NCBI GenBank assembly: GCA_025766275.1
Contig: JAFKAC010000088.1
Span: 124,001 to 188,000, forward strand
Source: Lactarius indigo
Taxonomy: Eukaryota; Basidiomycota; Agaricomycetes; Russulales; Russulaceae
DNA: 64,000 nucleotides
Reading direction: 5' to 3'
Shown here: piece after piece, positions 20,713 through 30,121 of the stretch
How the letters are laid out: the number at the start of each line of letters is the position of its first letter
How positions within the stretch are numbered: the first letter of the stretch is position 1
Notes under the pieces: model-generated
The model's input: the letters and a program-made list of their open reading frames with translations, nothing else
The model's database searches: none
What the model was told of the DNA's origin: nothing
Translations under genes and position numbers: made by a program

Positions 20713-22395
20713 TCAAGCATTCAGAAAATCCTTTTTCTGGCCAAATAGTTTGTCCACCATCAATTCTCGTACTTCTGGGGTTTGAGCGAATAATGCTGCT
20801 ACTTGAGCATCCGCTTGTTCCTCATTGGAAAGGGGGCGTGATGCGGTCATGGAGATAGTGGCGGTTGTAGGGGCACTGGTCGTGGGAGTCGTAGTTTCGG
20901 TTGCTTTAATGGTGGTGGACTTTTGTGGACAATTACAAGAAATGTGCCCTTGGCCTTGGCAGCGGAAGCATCTTCCTTCCTTCTGTAATTGCAGTTTTTT
21001 GGTGTCTGTTAGGGCGGCTCTTGCTCTTGTGCGACTGACATCCATCGCATTGGGGTCTCGGTTCTTGTTTAGTGCCGATAACCATTGATCATGGGATGCT
21101 CCCCCTTGTTTGTTGTTTCCTCCTTTCGTGAGTTTGTCTTTTAAGAGGAGGTATTCAGCTTGTTGTAGTGTTACAGCTGCTTTCCAGTCGTCCCATGTGA
21201 TTGGATGATGGAATTTGATTGCGTTTACAACAAGGGCGTTGGGGAGTCCCTTCTGGAAAATTTCCAGTGTGGTGGCTTCGTCTTTATTGTATCCCGCCTT
21301 GTTAGCAAGGTTTGAGAACTTGGCAATGTATGTGTCGATATCTTCCTTCTCCATTCTAAGATTTTGGATGGAGTGTCGGGCTTTCTGTTGTTGTGTGGTA
21401 TCGGTGTAGGCTTGAATGAATCGTGCTTCGATGGTGTCCCAGAGGTTTTCTTCGTTTAGGGCCACCCCTGCTACTAGTTGGGCGACAAGCCACTGGATCT
21501 GTTCTTCGACCCAGTCATCTACAAGGGGACCTCAGATATAGGAAAGGAGGGTCATTGCGCGGGAATATGGGACCACCAGCTGTTGTACGGTGGGGTTCAT
21601 TCCTCGGTAGAGGGAGAAGGCGTTGAGAAACACCTGACTTGATTCCCAATCTCCTGTAAACTCTGGTGGGGTGTTTCCTCCCAGCCTTCCATTAAGGAGA
21701 CCTGGGGCTGCGCCTCCTCCTCCTGCAGCTGCGCCTCCACCTCCAGGCGCACCGCCTCCGCCTCCAGGTGCACCGCCTCCACCTCCAGGCGCACCGCCTC
21801 CGCCTCCAGGCACACTGCCTCCATGATGGCTTCCTGGGCCTCCTGAAGGGCCGCTTCTGCCTGCCGGTGCACTTCCTCCCATAGGATGTCCTCCACTACT
21901 TGGAGCAGCCACAGAGGAGGGCGCTCCTCCACTGGGTTGGCCACCTCCTGATTGGGTGAGGGTGGTTGCGAGTTGAGTTTGGGTGGTGGACATGTCGGCA
22001 TATGATGCGAAATCGACTGTTCTGGTGATAGTGGGTGTGAGGGTAGGATCTGGGTTTTCGCTGTCTGAATCGGGTTCTGCAACGTCGGAATCGATGTCAA
22101 GGCCTTGTACTCGGGCTTTTCCTGGTCCAAGTCCAAAAGATGCTGGTACCAGTTTGATCGAATACCAAGAGTTCTTTTTGTCTGAGTAAGCAATGTAGGC
22201 ACAGACGTGTTGGTCTTCAATGTATTCAATGGGTTCGTAGGTATTTTTGTCGGGGTCGAAGACATAGTAGCCTGTGTCGTGAGGAGTGTTCCTCCAAACA
22301 GCCGTTCCTTTGATTGAGGATCGGAGGTCGTCGTCCGTGTGTCGTTCCAGGTATTCCTGGACAAACTTGGTTCTGCTTCGGCTAGTGAGAGCCAC
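20713..22395 (-). pseudogene. B1 Gag, one internal stop
   Basis: Minus-strand frame from GTG 22393-22395 (V-A-L-T-S-R-S-R-T, A at -3, G at +4) to the stop at 20713. It has an N-terminal domain with E-Y-L-E-R-H and Y-I-E-D-Q-H, a repetitive linker of (GAPGGGG) units (about 21710-21830), a Gag capsid domain (E-N-L-W-D-T-I-E-A-R-F-I-Q-A-Y, D-K-E/E-D-I-D-T-Y-I-A-K-F), and a CCHC knuckle (C-F-R-C-Q-G-Q-G-H-I-S-C-N-C). TGA at the complement of 21532-21534 replaces the CGA Arg codon still present in B2. It ends ...K-D-F-L-N-A with slippery GGATTTT (complement of 20725-20731) before pol. Confidence 0.85.
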
Positions 22396-22416
22396 GGTGT
22401 GAGAGACTAGACTTAA

Positions 22417-22989
22417 TGTAATGCCACTACAGGGGCGTTGTGTACGACCTGTACCAAGTCAGTCGAGTCACGGTAACACAAGCTCCAAGGCTTGGTTTCA
22501 GTAGAATGGTGCACAAGGATCACAAGGACGTTAGTCACTTGGATCATAGAGGAGTGCCAAGACTCGAAGGTCTAGCAGAGGCAAGGGGATTCGTGAGACG
22601 GTAGAGGGCACGAAGGCGTTCGAGTGTAGTATTACACAAGAAGTCTAGTCTACCGTACAAGCTAGATAGGACTAGGTTTAAATAGATAACGACCTGTATG
22701 GTCGGTGCAAACAGATGGCGCCATCGCCAGTCTCAGAACAAGTAAAGAGACATAAAGGGAACAAAGGGGGATCGTACTGGGAATAATGGTGAATCACGCG
22801 GGGTCGCGCGTGAGTGAGAACACAACGGAAACTAGCACATGTCAAACTTTATCGGAAGGGAACGTCGATAAATAGGGCGCATGATAGGAACCAGAGAAAC
22901 GTATAGTCCGCATAATCGTACAGGGCTCGTATAGTATGGGGAAAGGAATAGTGACATGTGAAAGAACGAGTCCGAAGAAAATCGTAACA
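22417..22989 (-). repeat. 5' LTR of B1, with adjoining PBS
   Basis: TGTAATGCC...ATCGTAACA on the plus strand. On the minus strand the PBS AAGTCTAGTCT (complement of 22404-22414) follows the LTR and is complementary to AGACTAGACTT in the LTR itself (complement of 22641-22651), about 30 bp downstream of a TATTTAA box. Confidence 0.92.
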
Positions 22990-23054
22990 TCACCGGCCTG
23001 GTTGTATTCTTATCCAATGTTTATATCACGACTTTCAAGTTGGTGTTGGTGTGA
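22990..23054 (+). pseudogene. DUF6535 gene, fragment after B1
   Basis: After the second TCACC the frame continues G-L-V-V-F-L-S-N-V-Y-I-T-T-F-K-L-V-L-V, completing the hydrophobic segment begun before 6846, then meets TGA at 23052. Homology passes into a KDZ transposase remnant here, so the gene was also truncated by that older insertion. The rest of the domain is not in the window. Confidence 0.7.
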
Positions 23055-23418
23055 CCAACCCTAATTTCTACAAGGCTTATCTCCAGTGCAGAAAAGAAAT
23101 AGCCCAAGTATGTGATGTCTTCTTTACCCAGATCCTTTTATCTAATGGCCTTATAGCCCAGCACATGTAATACCTACAGAGCCATTGAACAGGCAAATTC
23201 TAGTAGGACACACCTTGATGTCACAGGGATTGGTGCAACTACCTGCTGCCATGGGTTCTTTGTTCCAACATCTGTGGTGGATTTCCAGAAAGGAGAGAGG
23301 TATGAATGTTCTCTTGGAATCCCTATATCTGGATGTGATGTACCATTTTCCATAGGCAAATCAATATGAACTACAGCATATGCAAAGCACTCTCATACAA
23401 TATGAAGGACATCCCTGT

Positions 23419-24600
23419 TGTTACGCCACTACAGGGGCATAAGGTATGACCTGTACCAAGTCAGTCAAGTCATGGTAGTGCAAGCTCTAAGGCTCGGCTT
23501 CAGTAGAATGATGCACAAGGATCACAAGGACAGTAGTCACTTGGATCATAGAGGAAGGCTAAGACTCGAAGGTCTAGCAGAGGCTGGGGGTTCTTGAGAC
23601 GAGGGAAGGCACGAAGGCATCCGTCTTAGATGTGATGAACAGACACATAAGAACTATACTCACAGTGGACTGATAGTACTGTGGTGAGATATAGAGGGTG
23701 ACTGGAAGCAGCACAGGGGTGTCAAGCAGAGTGAAGCAAAGTGGAAGTCTGGCACACAACAGAGTGAGAACTGATGTTAGTATTACAGGAGAGGGACTTT
23801 ACCTGGCACACAACAGAGTGAGAACTGATGTGGTCCAGGGCGTACAGAGTACTCTACTTATACTATACAGAGGTGTGACACTAGTACAAGGACAGTAACA
23901 TAGAGTCATGGAATACAAGGAGCGTTGTTCTACATACAGGACAAAAGGAATGTACCAAAGGAGAACAAGGCGACCAGAACAAAGAAAGTCTAGACAAGTA
24001 TGATATCATAGTGACATCTCAATAAAGATAACGCCATAAAGAGAACAAAGGAAGGAGTACAATGAAATGTCCATGATGTCATTGTACATGATGTCATAGA
24101 TAAGCTAAGAAGTCCGAGATTGTACAGATCATATAATCTAATCTACAGGTCCAATATATCTTATCTAAAGCAGTCCATATCTGCAAGTCCTTTAGAGCCG
24201 CTAAGTGCGCGCGGGCCACTTATCAACAAGATGAGTGTAGTATTACACAAGAAGTCTAGTCTACTGTACAAGCTAGGTATGACTAGGGTTAAATAGAGAT
24301 CGTGCTGTATGGTTGTTACAAATAGATGGCGCCATCGCCAGGTCAAGGAATAAAGGGATAGGCATAACAGGAACAAGGCATGGATACATTGGGAACAATG
24401 GTGAATCACACGGGATCGTGCGTGAATGGGAACAAGTCGGAAACTAGCACATGTCGAACTTTATCGGAAGGGAGCATCAATAAGTAGGGCACGTGATAGG
24501 AACCGAGTAATCGTAAAGTCCGCGTAATCGTACAGGGCTCGTATAGTGTGGGGAAGAGAATAGTAATATGCGAAGGAATGAGTCCGAAGAAATCGTAACA
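23419..24600 (-). mobile_element. Solo LTR-B in KDZ copy 1, itself hosting LTR-C
   Basis: Plus-strand ends TGTTACGCC and ATCGTAACA. CCTGT at 23414-23418 and CCTAT at 24601-24605 are the target duplication with one G/A change. About 586 bp belong to LTR-B; the rest is the nested LTR-C. Confidence 0.88.
23633..24228 (-). mobile_element. Solo LTR-C inside LTR-B, TSD AGATG
   Basis: Reverse complement of the TGTTGATAAG...TTCATCA LTR. AGATG at 23628-23632 and 24229-24233. Confidence 0.9.
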
Positions 24601-25718
24601 CCTATGGCTCTTGTCATGTATGACATCATGTGCCAATATAGAGTCCACTTTCAGAAGAGGGTCAAATGCAGTCCAGAACTCTCACTACCAAGCTCACTGA
24701 CACTTCAGATGGGAATTGGACTGTTCCATATCCATGGGCACCAGAATTCTTGCTTGCCAAGGTTTTCTCCCAGCTACATTCCAGGAGCAAAGCAGGTTGA
24801 TGGAGAAATAATTGAGACCTTGTGGGCACCCCTGAATAATATCTCTTGCAGCATCCGAGGGATGTCCTTGGACCATAGGCAGGAGGTATTGGATTCCCAC
24901 ATCAATTACTCCAACTGGAAGAAGCTGGTTAGGATTGGTATGTATTATCCATCCGGACTATCCCATATGTTAATACAACACTGATAACACTTGTATGTGA
25001 AAGTCCCATCACTACTAAAGCAGTGGAAACAACTGGACTCTGGCTTAGATGCCAGTGCAAAGGCATATAAGGCACTCAATCAACACTTCAAGCATAAATC
25101 TGAACAATGGCTGAAGGGTGATGAGGGTGCTTAACAGGAGAGACAAAAAACCCCATCTTCCATGGATATCTATGACACTGTGAAGGAAAAGGGTGTGTGG
25201 TCTGAATCCAAAATTATCCACCCATAATTGATGAATGTCTTCAGCCCCATCCTGGGCTACTATCCAGCAACAGCTTACTAAGGAAGAGAGCAGGGATCAT
25301 TCCATCCAGGGTAAGACATCTTGGATTTCATGTGGCCTTAAGATACAAGAATTACAGTATGTCCACAAGGATCCTTCCTAATTCATTAAATAATGACCTA
25401 CCCAGACTTGTAATCTGCTATCAGCTCTGGAGTCAAGGATCAAAGCTCACTATAGAAGATTCACAAGTCCTTGAGAATAAGTGCAATCACATACAGAAGC
25501 TTATTGATATGTTTGAGCACCAGGCAGACACCTTCCTACACCATCATCAGAATACAGATGATGTTCCAGTATGGTCTATGGGGGACTATGCTGAATATGA
25601 CAATGTGGATAACATAGATGGCTCCAGACATCCTGGCCTTGGACCTTCTGGCCATTACCATGGAGCCTCAACCTCTGATGGCCTGGGAATGGAAAGTTCC
25701 AATGTTGAGGACATTTCC

Positions 25719-26766
25719 TGTTGAGATGCGACTGTTAAAGTCACATGTCTCGTGGGATCTGATTGAGTCAGCCCACATACTATATATGGTATCTGTCCCT
25801 TATGGACTTATGGACACTCCGGACTCATATGGACCACTTTTGTTTATCTTTATTGTTAGAACCATATATGGTTCTTATTGTTCTTTCTATTGTTAAGATA
25901 CCTGTTACGTTTCGATTCATACCCTTACTGTACCGGTTGCAACTACGGCGGTAAGGTATATTAGTTGTGGACTTACTTACGATAGTGCGGTGATACGGTA
26001 GCACGATAGGAGATACGGTGCTGATAGCTGACTGAGGGTGGACGCCACCAATACTAGTACTAGTAGTACTAGGGTTTGAGATACTTACGCGATACGTTGG
26101 ACGCTACTTACTGTGACTCATAGCAGCGCTTCTAAGCCTGCTCGTCTGTGTATTTAAACTGTCTTGTGAAGACCAAGATACGCCATCTTGGTCTTCTTGA
26201 ATTGTCACTTGTGTTTCTTTCTCTCTCTCTCTTTCTCGCTCTCTCCTTCAAAGAGTTCGCCTTCGATCGCAACGACTTCGTTTGAGTGCACCTTCGAGTG
26301 TTCACCATTGTTTACACTTGGACCTTCGCGTCTTCAGAGAATCCGCTGAGTTGTTACCGCCTTCATAGAGCTCAAGTCGAGCTGACGTCGTGACGGCGTA
26401 ACAATACCGGTATTGTCTGCTTTAGGCAGCTATTGTTCTCTGCCATCCAATGGCATTTCTCCCTCTGGCGCACAGACCACCTGTATTGTGTTTGGGTCAC
26501 CAGTGCACACAGACCATTATTATCTAAGCGTCCTGTATATAAGGACTGCTGTTTTCACCTCTACACTTCAGAGTTCCTTCTACCTCTGAAGTGTAAGTTC
26601 CCTTTCTACCTTACTCTCTTCACCTTTTACTCATAAGACGTTCTATAGAACTTGTCTGTCTCTAGGTGTGTAGTAATGGTATCAGAGTTCCTTCTACCTC
26701 TGAAGTAACTTGTCTGTCTCTAGCTGTTCCAGCTTATTCCTTGCTTGTTAGTTCTGCGCTTCAACA
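25719..26766 (+). mobile_element. Solo Copia LTR in KDZ copy 1, hosting LTR-A
   Basis: TGTTGAGATG...CTTCAACA, related to the Copia LTRs at 28584 and 34878 but diverged. TTTCC at 25714-25718 and 26767-26771. Excising it rejoins the KDZ frame. Confidence 0.9.
25903..26403 (+). mobile_element. Solo LTR-A inside the Copia LTR, TSD ATACC
   Basis: TGTTACG...CGTAACA, 501 bp. ATACC at 25898-25902 and 26404-26408. It keeps the inverted repeat AAGACCAAGAT-(5)-ATCTTGGTCTT at 26169-26195. Confidence 0.92.
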
Positions 26767-27689
26767 TTTCCCTCCTTCCATCATCCCTTGGATGGGAGTG
26801 GTGTTCAAGCCATGGTATCAAGTCTCTTGCAATGAAGGAAGCTATGCTCAGGCAAATGATTCCATCCACAGGATCCGCCTTGCATTAGGGTTCAAGTCTG
26901 CACTCTTCCAAACACAAGTGTGGGATGCCCGTACACAAAAGACAAAGACCTGTGCATGGACTGCAGTTCATGGTGTTGATACCACAGTCCATAAGCATGC
27001 CTGGAACTATTGCATGGCATGGGATGCATACCTCAAGGTCCAGAAAGAATCTGGAGACTTTCCAGAATTACCACCCCTCCACCCCACAGATCTTTGCATC
27101 AGCACAACTATCCTTGGAGCAGCACAGGTGGGACAACGCAATAAACAGCTTCTATGGATATGGAGCTTTGGGGTCTCTGAAAGGCATGATGGAACTTGGA
27201 TGGTTGAGTGTAGGCCAACATCCATTGCCATATGATGAATGCTTACAGATATTTCAGTTAACCGAGTCCATTGGCTTTGTGCAAAAGCTCAGTTTGAGAG
27301 GTGGAAGGAAGAACAACACAGTATTCATAATGAAGCCATATGGATTCTGGCTTACTTTCATTCCAAGGTGGAGCATTGGAAGACTAGGATGGATATGGCA
27401 GCACAGGTGCTGCTTCCTGGCTATGAAGCATATGCATCTTGCCAAGCACATGCATGGGAGGAACTATCTAGGAGTTCTGTAAAGGCACTAATCTCAATCA
27501 CCTCTTCTCCATTAAAACATTTAGAGACTATGTAAAGGTGTATCCTGGTTCTGATCTATTCCCATAAACTGTAAATCAATGATATCACTCCACTTATTTC
27601 ATGTATCACAATGGAAGGCAATCTCTACATTACAGGAATTACAAGGGAAGTGATGCTTCCATCATAGATAACTCATAGAAGTTGGTTAT

Positions 27690-28200
27690 TATGTTATTTC
27701 TTGGATTTCGGAAAGCTACTGAAGGTGATTTTGGTAAGTTAAATGGAAAGCTAAGACTTCCACTCCTGGAAGTGACACAAGTTTTGATTTCTCCATTTCT
27801 GGAAATAATATGTGTTAGGATTTCTGTTCAGGAAACACATGTATTGATTTCTGCATTTCGGGAAAATGACACAGGTGTTAATTCTTCTGTTTGGAAAATG
27901 ATAGGGTTTTGATTCCCCATTTTTGGAAATGATTTGGGTTTTGATTTCCTGTTTCCAGAAATGATACAGGTTTTGATTTACCTGTTTCAGGAAATGATTT
28001 GGGTTTTGATTCTCCCAAAATGGGAGAATGACATGGGTCCATCTCAGGAAATAACACAGGTGTTAAATCTTATGTTTTGAGAATGGGTTTTGGTACTCCC
28101 ATTTCAGGAAATAACATGGGTCATAATTCCTCCATTTCAGGAAATAAATGGGTGTTTATTCATCTGTTTCAGGAAATGACCTGGAAATCTGATTCTTCCA
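27690..28200 (+). repeat. AT-rich minisatellite, units of about 40-48 bp
   Basis: About ten degenerate units, each with GGTTTTGATT, then YCCATTTC, then AGGAAATGA. It follows the 3' end of KDZ copy 1. The short frames it contains are by-products of the repeat. Confidence 0.65.
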
Positions 28201-28583
28201 TTATGAAAGGAAACATTGCTACTTCCTTTAGCAATTCCTACTTTGGAACCAACATCAGGTGGCCCATGAATTCCAGAAGAATTTTGTGCGTCAGCTGACG
28301 TCAGTTGACCCATAAGTTATGAGGGATTCTTCCCATCAGATGGCCCATGAATGATGAAAGTCATGGCAGATCATTATGTGACTTGTTCTAATCAATATAC
28401 TGTCAGAACTATGATGGAAAGACTTTTCTAATATCATCTTCAAGCTCTTCATGCTTGGAGAATAAATCTATGGCTTTCTTCCACCTTGCTTCTATTCCAT
28501 TCTTTATCCTCTTCAAAAGCTGTGAATCCTTCTTCCTGAGTTCCTTCTCAGTTTTACCCCATATGCATTTCACCTAAAGAGAC

Positions 28584-29119
28584 TGTTGAGACGAGACTGT
28601 TAAAGTCACATGTCTCGTGGGATCTGATTGAGTCAGCCCACAGACTATATACGGTATCTGTCCCTTATGGACTTATGGACACTCCGGACTCATACGGACC
28701 GCTTTTGTTTATCTTTATTGTTAGATCCATATATGGCTCTTATTGTTCTTTCTATTGTTAAGATACCGGTATTGTCTGCTTTAGGCAGCTATTGTTCTCA
28801 GCCATCCAATGGCATTTCTCCCTCTGGCGCACAGACCACCTGTATTGTGTTTGGGTCACCAGTGCGCACAGACCATTGTTAGCTAAGCGTCCTGTATATA
28901 AGGACTGCTGTTTTCACCTCTACACTTCAGAGTTCCCTTCACCTCTGAAGTGTAAGTCCTATCTCTTTACTTCTCTTTTACCTTTGCTCATAGACGTTCC
29001 TTTATAGTAACTTGTCTACTAGGTATGCAGTTGTAATAGAGTTCCCTTCACCTCTGAAGTTAACTTGTCTACTAGCTGTTCAAAGTTTATCCTTTGCTTG
29101 TTAGTTCTGCGCTTCAACA
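28584..29119 (+). repeat. 5' LTR of the Copia element
   Basis: TGTTGAGACG...CTTCAACA. TATATAAGG near 28904 is followed by a hairpin-capable pair ACTTCAGAG...CTCTGAAGT (about 28922-28949). The segment AGTTCCCTTCACCTCTGAAG is repeated about 110 bp downstream. Confidence 0.95.
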
Positions 29120-29131
29120 GGTTATGGGCCC
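29120..29131 (+). other. Primer site complementary to initiator-tRNA anticodon arm
   Basis: GGTTATGGGCCC directly follows the LTR. Its complement, GGGCCCATAACC, is the anticodon-loop (CAT) region of eukaryotic initiator tRNA-Met, the half-tRNA primer known for Drosophila copia and yeast Ty5. Confidence 0.7.
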
Positions 29132-30121
29132 TGACGCCTAATAACTAACTTGCTTTATCAGATCTACTTGTGTCATCTTGCTCTCTCAGCCGACCACACC
29201 TTTTGTCGTCACCACACTTTCAGTGAGCATCCTCTATCCTCTTTCGACACACCCTTCTTTCTTGTCCACCATGACCTTGGTCATGTGCCATTTTGGCTAG
29301 CCTCCTAAGGAGGTTCTCATGAGAGGTTCTATATAACCTCAAATTCCTCTGTGCGCACTACTATATCTTCTATACCCAGTCTTCGTCCGGAAGTGCTTTC
29401 ATAGGCCAATAGGGGAAGACCCTTGCGGCTATAGGCCTCTCTAATGGTTGGGTGATACTCGGTTAATACCTGGGTCACTTTAAGGGGTGTGAAGGCCTGG
29501 TTAATAGTCAAACCCAGAAGTCCTTCCCTCTGATACAACTAGGAGATGCTACTTAGTACTATACATAGTAACTATGACTAGACCTCTGCTAGGAGAAGTA
29601 TTCGCTCCCTTTGTGCAGGATTCGCTGCATAGCATGTATCACTAGTCTAGTTACTTAGTACCAAGACCCTTAATGGTCTGTTCTAGAGACTCCACAGACG
29701 GAAGATTCAGTTGTTATGGGAGTTGATCCCTATCACTGTCTCTTGAACTCGCTGTTGGCTCCTCTCTAGGGTACTACCCTTTACTATAGATCCTTAGTAG
29801 CCCCAGCATCAAGGCTGTAAGGCTGAGGGATACAGAGACCTAGTAGTCCTTCGCCGGACCAAAAGCTCCTATTCCGTCGAAGCCAACAAAGCTGTTGCAT
29901 GACTATTACCCATAGTAACATTTGGGCTTTGTGGGTCTTAGTATAAGGCAGCCATCAGTACAATGATTCCACTATATAACTATACCAAGTCGCACATACT
30001 TGAGGCATGACACCACAAGTGTTATGGAGTATAGCGCTCCTATGGCTGGACCATTACTTTCTCTACCAAGATCTGAGCTGGTTCTGACTGCTCCTCGGAA
30101 CCAGATTCACAAACATCTCAA
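29132..30121 (+). other. Copia leader, about 1 kb, non-coding
   Basis: Between the PBS and the first long frame. No recognisable product. It probably holds the packaging signal and 5' UTR. Confidence 0.5.

Larger units (their letters stand above)
9282..20716 (-). pseudogene. B1 Pol: protease, RT, RNase H, integrase, chromodomain (split by element A)
   Basis: The main part (17620-20716) encodes the aspartic protease motif L-I-D-S-G-A-T-D-N-F, reverse transcriptase (Y-S-K-L-D-I and V-Y-M-D-D), RNase H (I-E-V-D-A-S-S-Y-A-L-G) and integrase (H-x-H...C-A-T-C zinc site, then M-D-F, S-D-R-D-P-R-F, S-E-H-T-N-Q-W-L-E). At Q-Q-G-D-Q-V element A interrupts. The frame resumes at 9723 with W-L-E-G and continues through the integrase C-terminus to the chromodomain ([10 protein letters not shown]), stopping at 9282. 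One in-frame TGA (complement of 9510-9512) replaces a CGA Arg codon that is intact in B2. Pol overlaps gag in the -1 frame. RT catalytic residues are intact. Confidence 0.9.
6847..22989 (-). mobile_element. Ty3/Gypsy chromodomain element B1 (hosts nested A and LTR-D)
   Basis: Minus-strand element bounded by 573-bp LTRs (6847-7419 and 22417-22989) and flanked by TCACC at 6842-6846 and 22990-22994. Order on the minus strand: 5' LTR, PBS, gag, pol with chromodomain, ORF3, 3' LTR. It carries element A (9724-17619) inside the integrase C-terminus and solo LTR-D (7800-8555) inside ORF3. Its own length without these is about 7.5 kb. Stops in gag, pol and ORF3 make it non-autonomous. Confidence 0.92.
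23055..27535 (+). pseudogene. KDZ transposase copy 1, 5'-truncated and twice interrupted
   Basis: Segments 23055-23418, 24601-25718 and 26767-27535 align collinearly with the intact copy at 57360-61233: N-P-N-F-Y-K-A-Y-L; A-I-E-Q-A-N-S-S-R; G-F-F-V-P-T-S-V-V-D-F-Q-K-G-E-R; L-V-M-Y-D-I-M-C-Q-Y; G-L-F-H-I-H-G-H-Q; V-D-G-E-I-I-E-T-L-W-A-P (the last two hold catalytic D/E positions of this DDE-type family). The C-terminal part has S-I-H-R-I-R-L-A-L-G-F-K-S-A-L-F and ends L-S-R-S-S-V-K-A-L. The cysteine cluster and first catalytic Asp are missing from the 5' side. A solo LTR-B (with LTR-C inside) and a solo Copia LTR (with LTR-A inside) split it, and further stops occur near 25130. Confidence 0.85.

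Noticed and set aside
21597..22364. 255-residue minus-strand frame over B1 gag
   Set aside because: Shifted phase of gag; its Glu/Ala repeats are a by-product of the Gly-rich linker codons.
24406..24648. Minus-strand frame in LTR-B (also at 7224, 22832 and 42541)
   Set aside because: It occurs in every LTR-B copy with stops and shifts; it is LTR sequence, not a gene.
28628..29007. Short plus-strand frames in the Copia LTRs (also 34810-35301 and 26433-26636)
   Set aside because: They recur in every Copia LTR, cross the promoter and are not conserved as protein.
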